A DNA stretch of 54,803 bases, taken from Candidatus Microbacterium stercoravium. Lineage in GTDB: Bacteria > Actinomycetota > Actinomycetes > Actinomycetales > Microbacteriaceae. Shown piece by piece: positions 1-6,968 of the stretch. The notes below the pieces were generated by a model, which was not told the DNA's origin, ran no database searches, and saw only the letters and a list, made by a program, of their open reading frames with translations. The position numbers were made by a program, and so were the translations under genes. The stretch is from the NCBI GenBank assembly GCA_019117025.1, contig DXAM01000092.1, forward strand, positions 1 through 54,803, read 5' to 3'. Every line of letters starts with the position of its first letter. Position 1 is the stretch's first letter.

Positions 1-479
1 GCACCGCGATCGAGCAGCTGTTTGAGCGAACGGATCGACTGGTCGTAGCGCATGTTCTGATTGACCGAGAGGATCTTGCCCGCGGCGGCGGCCTCGTCGC
101 GCAGGGCGATCGCCTCGTCGAGCGTCAGCGCCAGGGGCTTCTGCGCGAGGATCGCGCGGATGTGCGGCGCGGCGAGCGCCGCGCGGATCAGCGCTGGCTG
201 CTGGTCGGGAGGAAAGGCGATGTCGAGGATCTCGATGCGTTCGTCGGCGATGAGCGCGGCCGGGGTCTCGTGCACGGTCTCGATACCGTGCCGTTCGGCG
301 ACCGCTGCCGCGTGAGCCGGCGTGCGCGATGCGATCGCGAGCACCGGGAAACCCGCGTGAGCGTAGGCGGCGAGGTGCTGATCGGCCATGATGGCCCCCG
401 CACCGATCGCACCGATCGCATGGCCCGACGCGCGGATGGGGGCGTCAGGCGTCAGGTCGAACTGGTCTGGTGAACTCAT
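1..479 (-). CDS. Gfo/Idh/MocA-family oxidoreductase (3' end cut by window edge)
   Basis: The frame reads leftward from an ATG at 479 and leaves the window without a stop, so only about 159 N-terminal residues are visible; the ORF track omits it for that reason. The protein has a Rossmann nucleotide-binding start (GAIGAG near residues 23-28) and then QKPLALTLDEA, the place where this family usually carries EKP with its catalytic lysine, followed by NQNMRY. These enzymes oxidise or reduce sugars and sugar derivatives with NAD(P). It lies just downstream of a LacI regulator, a good promoter and a LacI-type operator, so it is probably induced by the sugar handled by this locus. The family is clear; the substrate is unknown. 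Confidence 0.88.
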   Translation of the reverse strand, partial: MSSPDQFDLTPDAPIRASGHAIGAIGAGAIMADQHLAAYAHAGFPVLAIASRTPAHAAAVAERHGIETVHETPAALIADERIEILDIAFPPDQQPALIRAALAAPHIRAILAQKPLALTLDEAIALRDEAAAAGKILSVNQNMRYDQSIRSLKQLLDRG

Positions 480-537
480 TCGGGCTTCCTCCTCGAAGCG
501 CTCGTCGGCTCTCGACCGACCAGAATGTGAGCGTTAC

Positions 538-551
538 TGCTAGCGCTAACA
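538..551. promoter_or_regulatory. LacI-family operator
   Basis: The sequence tgctagcgctaaca is a 14-bp palindrome with one mismatch and a central GC step, the classic LacI/GalR-type operator form (TGTTAGCGCTAACA). It lies directly downstream of the -10 of the promoter at 558-586, where a bound repressor would block the start of transcription of the oxidoreductase. The lacI-type gene ends about 40 bp away, so that protein is the likely ligand. Confidence 0.75.
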
Positions 552-557
552 TCCGTC

Positions 558-586
558 AATGTACCAACCTCCCCGCGGGGTGTCAA
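558..586 (-). promoter_or_regulatory. sigma-70-type promoter of the oxidoreductase
   Basis: On the minus strand there is a perfect -35 (TTGACA), a 17-bp spacer and TACATT (4 of 6 matches to TATAAT). Transcription would start inside the LacI operator at 538-551, giving a simple repression layout. Confidence 0.75.
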
Positions 587-592
587 CGCTCG

Positions 593-1651
593 TCAGCCTT
601 GCCTGCGAGCGACGCTCTCGCCGGGCACGAGCGTGTACCCGACGTCGATCGTCACCGGCTCGCCCGTGCGTCCGTTCGCGCCGATGCGCTCGATCAGCGC
701 GTGCCCCGCACGCTCGCCGATCGCGGCGCTCGGCACCGATACCGTCGTGAGCTGCGGACTCACGTGCGCGCCGAGATCGTACCCGCCGAATCCCGTGATG
801 CCCAGATCGTGCGGCACGCGGACCCCCTGTCTGTTCGCTGAGAGGATCGCCCCCGCGGCGAACGCATCGCTCGTGAACATCACGAGATCGGCGTCGGGCG
901 CCTCGCGTCGCACGCGCTCGAAGAGATCCGCACCGATCGCGAGCGATGAGCTCTCGCCCGCCATCTCGAACACCCGCCGCGGCGCTTCCGGCACCCGCCT
1001 CGCCATGCCCCCTTCGAATGCCGCGCGGCGCCGCAGCGCCCGCACATCCCCCGGAGGGAACTGCCCCGCGAGCACGGGACGGCGATAACCGAGGCCGCAC
1101 ACGTGATCCATGAGCGCGCTCATCGCATCGTGATTCGAGAAGCCGACGACCGAGTCCACAGGATCCTGCGCGAGCTCCCACGTCTCGATGACGGGGATGC
1201 GCGCAGCCGCGAGCAGCTCCCGCGACGCTTCGGTATGCACCGTGCCCGCCAGCACGATCCCATCGGGGCGCCGCCCGAGGAACGCGCGCAGCACCTCTTC
1301 CTCCCGATCCAGGCGATAGCCCGTCGTACCGATCAGCAGGTGATACCCGCCCGGCGAGACCGCCTGGTCGAGCCCCTGCACCATGTCGGCGAAGACCGAC
1401 GCCGACACGGTCGGGATCAGCACCGCGATGGCGTTGCTGCGATTCGACGCCAGATGGCTCGCGGCGAGGTTCGGCACATAGCCGGTCGCGCGGATCGAGG
1501 CCAGCACCCGCTCGACCGTCGCCTCCGACACGAGGCTGGGCTGGCGGATCGCACGCGACACCGTCTGCGCCGACACACCCGCATGCGCCGCTACCTCGGC
1601 GAGCGTGACGCTGCGGGTCGAGCGACGGCTCGGAACTCGCTTCGCGGTCAT
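593..1651 (-). CDS. LacI-family transcriptional regulator
   Basis: A 352-residue protein of typical LacI/GalR length. The N-terminal helix-turn-helix and hinge are clear (VTLAEVAAHAGVSAQTVSRAIR at about 15-36, then YVPNLAASHLASNRS), followed by a periplasmic-binding-like effector domain that includes the ITGFGGYD segment. The ATG is preceded by a purine-rich site (GAGGGGTGAGGG). It sits between the enolase-superfamily gene (58 nt upstream) and the oxidoreductase. An operator of matching type lies just past its stop, so it probably represses the leftward operon until a sugar ligand binds. The ligand cannot be read from the sequence. Confidence 0.93.
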   Translation of the reverse strand: MTAKRVPSRRSTRSVTLAEVAAHAGVSAQTVSRAIRQPSLVSEATVERVLASIRATGYVPNLAASHLASNRSNAIAVLIPTVSASVFADMVQGLDQAVSPGGYHLLIGTTGYRLDREEEVLRAFLGRRPDGIVLAGTVHTEASRELLAAARIPVIETWELAQDPVDSVVGFSNHDAMSALMDHVCGLGYRRPVLAGQFPPGDVRALRRRAAFEGGMARRVPEAPRRVFEMAGESSSLAIGADLFERVRREAPDADLVMFTSDAFAAGAILSANRQGVRVPHDLGITGFGGYDLGAHVSPQLTTVSVPSAAIGERAGHALIERIGANGRTGEPVTIDVGYTLVPGESVARRQG

Positions 1652-1709
1652 CCCTCACCCCTCGGTCTCCGGTTTCCTCAGTGTAGGGCGCATGCGTGCG
1701 GACGCCGGA

Positions 1710-2849
1710 TCACAGGGCGCGTTCGGCGAGGCGCAGGCCCGCCCGCGGCGAGCGCACGTGCGGGCCGTTCGGCACCTGCCAGCTCTCGCTCGCCCGGAAT
1801 TGGTGGATCACGGCCTCGTCGATCTCGATCCCGGCGCCGGGCCGGTCGCCGAGCACGATCCCGCCATCGGAGATCTCCTGATCGACAGCGATTCCCACGG
1901 GCGCGCCGAGATCCTGCACCTCCGCCGTGAGGTGGTTCGGGATCGCGGCCGCGACCGCCGCGACCGCGTAGTTCGCCGTGAGGCCGACAGGGCTGAGGGG
2001 AAGGTCCCTCGCATGGGCGGCGAACGCGACGCGCTGCAGGTTCGTGATGCCCCATACGGCGCCCGCCTGCACGATATCGGCGCCGCCGGCGTCGAGGATC
2101 GCGCGATACTGCTCGAGGCCCGTGAGGTTCTCCCCCGTCGCGACGGCCGCACGAATGGCCGCACTGAGGCGCGCATGGCCCGCCGCGTCCCATCGGCGAA
2201 GCGGCTCTTCGATCCAGGTGAGGTCGATCTCGTCCTCGATCACAGCCATGTAGCGCACGGCCTGCTTGAGGTTCCACGATTCATTGGCGTCGAGCATCAG
2301 CGCGGGATCGTCCACGCCGAGCGCACCACGGACGATGTCGAAGCGCGCCAGATCGCGCGCGGCCTCGCGCCCGCCCTTCAGCTTCGCGGCCGTGAACCCA
2401 CGCGCGGCGAACCCTGCGTAGAGCTCGGCGAGAGCGTCGTCGGCGATCCCCGCATCGAGCGGCGACGCATAGCCGGTGACGAACCGATCGCCGGCGCCCA
2501 GCAGGCGCCAGAGCGGTTCGCCCGCGAGCTTGGCCTTGAGATCCCACAGCGCACTGTCGAACGTACCGATGCCGCCGAACGTTGCACCGTTGTGCGATGT
2601 CTTGAACACGCGGTCGATCATGGCGTCGTACAGCGTGGTGACGGCTCGCGGGTCCTTCCCCTCGAGCGCCGGGAACAGCCGATCGAGATCGGCGTGCGAC
2701 CCCATGCCGATGCCATCTATACCCTCATCGGTCTCGAGGATGACGATCGGCACCTCGGTGATGCCGCTCGCGATCACGCCGTTGACATCGCCGATGGGAC
2801 GTCCCCACTCGTGCACCGTGTGCAGCGTGCGATAGCCCGTGATCTTCAT
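1710..2849 (-). CDS. enolase-superfamily (mandelate racemase/muconate lactonizing-like) enzyme
   Basis: I start it at ATG 2849 (MKITGYRTLHT) rather than the track's 2912, because GAGGGTG precedes this ATG and the family begins here; this gives 379 residues, the usual length. The alpha/beta-barrel carries the KxK pair (AAKLKGG) and three metal ligands (LDANESW, WIEEPL, ATGENL). Members abstract a proton next to a carboxylate, and many dehydrate or isomerise sugar acids. Oddly, the segment that normally holds the second-side Asp reads DIVQAGAVWGITN, and the usual His position reads SPVGLTAN, so the mandelate-racemase His/Asp pair is not visible. It is divergent from an FCD-type GntR gene, so a sugar-acid role is likely, but the reaction is unknown. 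Confidence 0.88.
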   Translation of the reverse strand: MKITGYRTLHTVHEWGRPIGDVNGVIASGITEVPIVILETDEGIDGIGMGSHADLDRLFPALEGKDPRAVTTLYDAMIDRVFKTSHNGATFGGIGTFDSALWDLKAKLAGEPLWRLLGAGDRFVTGYASPLDAGIADDALAELYAGFAARGFTAAKLKGGREAARDLARFDIVRGALGVDDPALMLDANESWNLKQAVRYMAVIEDEIDLTWIEEPLRRWDAAGHARLSAAIRAAVATGENLTGLEQYRAILDAGGADIVQAGAVWGITNLQRVAFAAHARDLPLSPVGLTANYAVAAVAAAIPNHLTAEVQDLGAPVGIAVDQEISDGGIVLGDRPGAGIEIDEAVIHQFRASESWQVPNGPHVRSPRAGLRLAERAL

Positions 2850-2889
2850 TGCACCCTCGAATCTGAGATCAATAATCCAAACAACATAC

Positions 2890-2899
2890 ATCATATGAT
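2890..2899. promoter_or_regulatory. 10-bp palindrome, possible GntR-regulator half of a shared motif
   Basis: ATCATATGAT is a perfect palindrome about 40 bp upstream of the enolase-superfamily start. The surrounding ACATCANATGAN matches the reverse complement of part of the inverted repeat before the ABC transporter (3791-3810), at 11 of 14 positions over the wider segment. The same regulator may bind both. Confidence 0.4.
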
Positions 2900-2956
2900 T
2901 CACGATCACCACGGACCATCACCTCGGTGGCACGGACGCGCACGAGCCTCGCCATA

Positions 2957-2971
2957 ATACGTACGACGTAT
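2957..2971. promoter_or_regulatory. GntR/FCD-type operator candidate
   Basis: ATACGTACGACGTAT is a perfect 6-bp inverted repeat around ACG and contains the GT-N3-AC core typical of FadR/FCD regulators. It lies in the divergent region between the enolase-superfamily gene and the regulator gene, so autoregulation is plausible. Confidence 0.55.
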
Positions 2972-3040
2972 GCTCGACGACAATAACGGTGAGCTCACGC
3001 ACCTCGCCAAACGGAAACGGCGACCGCCCGATCAACGAAA

Positions 3041-3046
3041 TAGAGT
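3041..3046 (+). promoter_or_regulatory. -10 box for a leaderless GntR-family mRNA
   Basis: TAGAGT sits 7 nt before the ATG of the FCD regulator, and no Shine-Dalgarno sequence precedes that ATG. This spacing would start transcription at the start codon. Confidence 0.45.
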
Positions 3047-3053
3047 GTGAACC

Positions 3054-3791
3054 ATGAGCACGTCCATGCCTCCCCGCACACCGCGCACGCGTGCACCGAT
3101 CGAGAGGATCGGGCTGACGGTGCTCCGCGAGATCGTCGAGTCGATCGTGGTGGGCGACTACCAGCCCGAGACGCCCATGCCGACCGAGGCGGTGCTCAGC
3201 GACCAGTTCGGCGTGAGCCGCACCGTCGTGCGCGAGTCGATGAAGCGTCTGCAGGAGAAGGGCATGGTCACGGTCGCCCAGGGGCGCGGGACGAGCGTGA
3301 ACCCGCGCACGAGCTGGAACATGCTCGATCCGCTCGTGATCGAGGCGCTCGTGCAGAACGACGAGACGCTCAAAGTGCTCGACGACCTGAGCGCCACGCG
3401 CGCGGCCCTCGAGGCCGAGATGGCGTCGGCGGCGTCGCGTACGCGCGACGACGAGGGCCTCACGGCGCTGCGCGAGGCGCTCGCCGCGATGACCGAGAAC
3501 ATCGCCGACTCGGCGGCGTTCCGCGAGGCCGACGTGCGCTTCCACCACACAGTGATGGCGATGTCGGGCAACGGTCTGGCGGAGAACATCGCCCGCGTGC
3601 TCGTCGCACACGCGATCGGCAGCGACCGGTTCACCGGACACGACCCCGCACACTCGTTCGAGCTGACGCTCGGCGAGCACGAGCGCATCACCGAGGCGAT
3701 CGCGGCCGGCGAACCCGACGCCGCCCGGTCCGCCATGCGCGCCCACATCGTCGATTCGTGGGAGCGCAGGCGCGAGCCGGATAACGCTTGA
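3054..3791 (+). CDS. FCD-domain GntR-family transcriptional regulator
   Basis: A 245-residue protein. The winged-helix N-terminus (TEAVLSDQFGVSRTVVRESMKRLQEKGMV at about 43-72, followed by the GRGTSV wing) is a clear GntR match, and the all-helical C-terminus with FHHTVMAMSGN is the FCD effector domain. Family members bind small carboxylates or sugar acids and often repress uronate or aldonate catabolism. The gene is divergent from the enolase-superfamily enzyme and directly upstream of the ABC importer. Palindromes on both sides suggest it controls both units. The effector is unknown. Confidence 0.93.
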   Translation: MSTSMPPRTPRTRAPIERIGLTVLREIVESIVVGDYQPETPMPTEAVLSDQFGVSRTVVRESMKRLQEKGMVTVAQGRGTSVNPRTSWNMLDPLVIEALVQNDETLKVLDDLSATRAALEAEMASAASRTRDDEGLTALREALAAMTENIADSAAFREADVRFHHTVMAMSGNGLAENIARVLVAHAIGSDRFTGHDPAHSFELTLGEHERITEAIAAGEPDAARSAMRAHIVDSWERRREPDNA

Positions 3792-3810
3792 ACATCAGTC
3801 ATGTGATGTT
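3791..3810. promoter_or_regulatory. inverted repeat upstream of the ABC-transporter promoter
   Basis: AACATCA-GTCATG-TGATGTT is a perfect 7-bp inverted repeat with a 6-bp spacer, immediately 5' of the -35 at 3813. It overlaps the last base of the regulator's stop codon. Its inner part resembles the palindrome at 2890. It is probably an operator for one of the two local regulators. Confidence 0.55.
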
Positions 3811-3812
3811 TA

Positions 3813-3841
3813 TTGACGAGCTTCATCAGACGTAGTACATT
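3813..3841 (+). promoter_or_regulatory. promoter of the CUT1 transporter operon
   Basis: TTGACG, a 17-bp spacer and TACATT. The hexamers and spacing nearly repeat those of the promoter at 558-586. The transcript would have a leader of about 60 nt before the binding-protein start. Confidence 0.7.
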
Positions 3842-3905
3842 TCAGGGACATTCGCTCGAGCAATCCGACCCCGCCCGCAGCGAATCATCCCCTGAGAGGA
3901 CCGCA

Positions 3906-5177
3906 ATGAAGCGCACCATCATGACGACGGCCATCGCCGGCATCTCCCTCGTCGCCCTCACCGCCTGCGGCGGAGCGGCGCCGACCACGGGCCCCGACTC
4001 CGCGGGCGGATCGTCGGGCGGCGACAAGCTCACGATCTGGAACTGGGGCGATGCCGACGAGGCCGCCGCTGCCTACACCGAGGACGTGACCGCGGCTTTC
4101 CAGGAGGAGCACCCCGACGTCGACGTCGAGATCGTCAACCAGCCGTTCGATCAGTACTACACGCTGCTCGGCAGTGCCGTCGAGGCCGGCACCGGTCCCG
4201 ACCTCGCGCTGTACAACGGCGGCACGCAGCTCAAGAGCCGTGCGGACTCGCTCGTGCCCATCACCGAGGAGCTCGCCGACCTCCAGGACCAGCTCGCGGG
4301 CTGGCCGGCATTCGAGCGCGACGGCGAAACGTACTCCGCGCCCACGTTCCTGCAGGGCTTCCCGATCTACTTCAACAAGGCTCTGTTCGACGAAGCGGGG
4401 CTCGACCCCGCCGCTCCCCCGACCACGTGGGATGAGCTCAGCGCTGCCTGCGAGCAGATCCTTGCGAAAACCGACGCGTCGTGCTTCGCCCTCGGCAACA
4501 AGGAGGGCCTCGGCATCGAGTTCTTCCTATCGGGCTTCGGATCCGGCGTGTTCACGCCCGAGGAGTACGACGCCTGGATCGACGGCGAACGCGACTGGAC
4601 GAGCGATCACGCGACGCAGATCCTGCAGATGTGGGCCGACAGCGCGGCCGACGGCTGGTACAACGACGGCGCGAACTCGACCGCGATGTTCAACGATTCG
4701 TTCGACATCTTCTCGGCCGGAGACTCCGCCATGGTCGTCGCGCTGATGAGCGGGACCGCACACTGGAAGCAGTTCGATGAGTTCCTCGGCGACGACCTCG
4801 GGTTCATGATGCCCGTGACCGCCAACGATGGCACGACGATCGCGCTCCCCGCCGAGGGCGGCATCGGTTATGGCATCCTGAACGAGGACAAGAAGGACCT
4901 CGGCGTCGACTGGATCCGCGCGAGCGTCGACCACGACGCGCTCGCTGCCTACTCGCTCGCCGGCGGACAGATCACGTCGGACACGACGATCGAACTCGAC
5001 ACCGACATCGCCTCGGCCAACGAGATCGTCGCCGAGCTTCCGGGGAGCAAGCCGCTCCTGCACACCGCACTCAGCGCCGACGCGCTCGACCTGCTGCACC
5101 GCCTCGGACAGCAGCTGCTCAACGGCGACGTCACGGTCGACGAGGCGGCGTCGAAGCTCGCCGCATCCGAAGGCTGA
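3906..5177 (+). CDS. CUT1 ABC transporter, sugar-binding lipoprotein
   Basis: The true start is ATG 3906, preceded by GAGAGGA; the track's 3813 start lies in promoter DNA. The 423-residue protein opens with a lipoprotein signal (MKRTIMTTAIAGISLVALTAC, lipobox LTAC, Cys about residue 21) and continues as an extracellular solute-binding protein of family 1 (KLTIWNWGDAD, then a long alpha/beta body with many acidic and Trp residues). It would be anchored outside the membrane and deliver a sugar or oligosaccharide to the two permeases that follow. It is the first gene of the operon. The ligand is not identifiable by eye. Confidence 0.95.
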   Translation: MKRTIMTTAIAGISLVALTACGGAAPTTGPDSAGGSSGGDKLTIWNWGDADEAAAAYTEDVTAAFQEEHPDVDVEIVNQPFDQYYTLLGSAVEAGTGPDLALYNGGTQLKSRADSLVPITEELADLQDQLAGWPAFERDGETYSAPTFLQGFPIYFNKALFDEAGLDPAAPPTTWDELSAACEQILAKTDASCFALGNKEGLGIEFFLSGFGSGVFTPEEYDAWIDGERDWTSDHATQILQMWADSAADGWYNDGANSTAMFNDSFDIFSAGDSAMVVALMSGTAHWKQFDEFLGDDLGFMMPVTANDGTTIALPAEGGIGYGILNEDKKDLGVDWIRASVDHDALAAYSLAGGQITSDTTIELDTDIASANEIVAELPGSKPLLHTALSADALDLLHRLGQQLLNGDVTVDEAASKLAASEG

Positions 5178-5183
5178 TCCGCC

Positions 5184-6137
5184 TTGTCCAACCTCGCGAC
5201 GGCGACCAGGACACTGGTGACCGACGGACGGGGCGACGGGGGCACGCGCTCCCGTCGCCCCGCCGGCCGGCGCCGCCCCTGGACCTTCGAACGCCTCACC
5301 CCTTATCTCATGGTGCTGCCGGTCATCGCGATCCTCGCGGTGTTCCGCCTCTACCCGCTCGTGCTCGGCATCAACTTCTCGTTCACGGGCGACGGCGTGC
5401 TCAACGGCCAGTTCATCGGCCTCGACAACTACGCCTACCTGCTGCAGGACGAGCGGTTCCAGGCGTCGGCCCGCAACGTGGTCGTCGTGCTGCTGTTCGT
5501 GCCGATCCAGGTCTTCTTCGCCGGCATCCTCGCGACGTTCATCTACCTCAAGGTGCCGGGCCACCGCTTCTACCGCAGCGTCTACTTCCTGCCGGTCGTA
5601 CTCTCGCCGATCATCATCGGCGCGATCTTCAACATCATCCTCGCCGCGAACGGACCGCTGAACGGCACTCTGAGCACCATCAGGATCCCGTCGGTCGACT
5701 GGCTCGGCCTGCCGGAGACGGCACTGCCGACCGTGCTCGTCGTTCACATCTGGGCGACGTTCGGCATGGCCTTCACCATCTTCCTCGCGGGATTCGCGAC
5801 GCTCGATGCGCAGCTGCTCGACGCGGCCAAGATCGACGGCGCGAACCTCTGGCAGCAGATCGTGCACGTCATCATCCCCAGCCTCAGCCAGACGATCCAG
5901 TTCGTCTTCGTCACGACCACGATCGGCATGCTGACCGGACTCTTCGCCCTGCTTTACACGATGACCGCCGGCGGCCCTGGAGCCGCGAGCTACCTGCCGG
6001 AGTTCCTCATCTGGAAGCTCAACGGAGAATCCCGCCCCGCGCTCGCATCAGCGGCGTCCGTGTTCCTCCTCGCGATCGTGCTCGTGATCGGCCTCATCCA
6101 GATCCGCGTGCTCCGCCGCGCGACGAAGGAGGCATGA
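5184..6137 (+). CDS. CUT1 ABC transporter permease, MalF/UgpA type
   Basis: A 317-residue multi-spanning inner-membrane protein of normal length, with about six hydrophobic segments beginning at LTPYLMVLPVIAILAVF and the EAA loop that contacts the ATPase (LDAAKIDGANLWQQIVHVIIPSL near the middle of the C-terminal half). It starts 6 nt after the binding-protein stop. The track start is TTG 5184; a GTG at about 5217, preceded by AGGA, is an alternative that drops a poorly conserved basic N-terminal stretch. It pairs with the next gene to form the membrane channel. Confidence 0.94.
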   Translation: MSNLATATRTLVTDGRGDGGTRSRRPAGRRRPWTFERLTPYLMVLPVIAILAVFRLYPLVLGINFSFTGDGVLNGQFIGLDNYAYLLQDERFQASARNVVVVLLFVPIQVFFAGILATFIYLKVPGHRFYRSVYFLPVVLSPIIIGAIFNIILAANGPLNGTLSTIRIPSVDWLGLPETALPTVLVVHIWATFGMAFTIFLAGFATLDAQLLDAAKIDGANLWQQIVHVIIPSLSQTIQFVFVTTTIGMLTGLFALLYTMTAGGPGAASYLPEFLIWKLNGESRPALASAASVFLLAIVLVIGLIQIRVLRRATKEA

Positions 6138-6964
6138 TGCGCCGCGAACGCGCCGCCCGCTGGGCCATCGCCGTGCCGATGATGCTGCTCGCCATCGCCA
6201 CGATCTATCCGATCCTGTTCGGCCTGAACGTCTCGCTGAAGACGCGCAAGGACTACGTGCTCGACCGGCTCGGTGCCACGCAGACGATCAACCTGCAGAA
6301 CTACGCGGATGCGTGGACCAATGCCGATATGGGGCGGTACTTCCTCAACACGATCACCGTGACGGTGGTCTCGGTCGCGCTGATCCTGCTGCTCGCGTCG
6401 ATGTGCGGGTACGCGCTCAGCCACCTGTCGTTCCGCGGCAGCAAGGTCGCGTTCCTCATCATCCTCGCGATGATGATGATCCCGTTCCAGGTGATCATGG
6501 TGCCGACGGTCAAGGTCATGAGCGACCTCGGACTGATCGATACGTTCCCCGGCCTGATCATCGCGTACGTGGCCCAGTACCTGCCGTTCACCGTGTACTT
6601 CATGACCTCGTACTACTCCGGGATCCCCCGGGAGATGACCGAGGCCGCGCGCGTCGACGGCAATGGGCTCTTCGGCGTCTGGTGGCGCATCATGGTGCCG
6701 ACCGGCAAGCCCGCCCTCATCTCAATGGGCATCCTCAACGCGCTGTTCATCTGGAACGACATCCTGATCGCCCTGCTGCTCATGCAATCGCCTGAGAAGC
6801 GCACCGTCATGGTGGGCGTCAGCACTCTGCGCGGACAGTATCCCGACAACGTGCCGACCTACATCGCCGGTGTCATGCTGGCTGTACTGCCGATCATCGT
6901 CATCTATCTCGTCTTCCAGCGTCAGATCACCGCCGGCGTCACCGCCGGCGCCACGAAGGGATGA
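6134..6964 (+). CDS. CUT1 ABC transporter permease, MalG/UgpE type
   Basis: A 276-residue inner-membrane protein with about six spans and the EAA loop TEAARVDGNGLFGVWWRIMVPTG. Its ATG overlaps the stop of the first permease (ATGATG). AAGGAGG lies so close that the second ATG (6137) may be the true start. Together with the previous gene it forms the translocation pore. No ATPase gene follows; CUT1 systems in actinobacteria often share one multi-use ATPase of the MsiK type encoded elsewhere, and I infer the same here. Confidence 0.94.
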   Translation: MMRRERAARWAIAVPMMLLAIATIYPILFGLNVSLKTRKDYVLDRLGATQTINLQNYADAWTNADMGRYFLNTITVTVVSVALILLLASMCGYALSHLSFRGSKVAFLIILAMMMIPFQVIMVPTVKVMSDLGLIDTFPGLIIAYVAQYLPFTVYFMTSYYSGIPREMTEAARVDGNGLFGVWWRIMVPTGKPALISMGILNALFIWNDILIALLLMQSPEKRTVMVGVSTLRGQYPDNVPTYIAGVMLAVLPIIVIYLVFQRQITAGVTAGATKG

Positions 6965-6968
6965 GCAG

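Noticed and set aside
4527-5867. 446-aa minus-strand ORF across the ABC genes
   Set aside because: Spans the ends of two clear plus-strand genes and has no motif.
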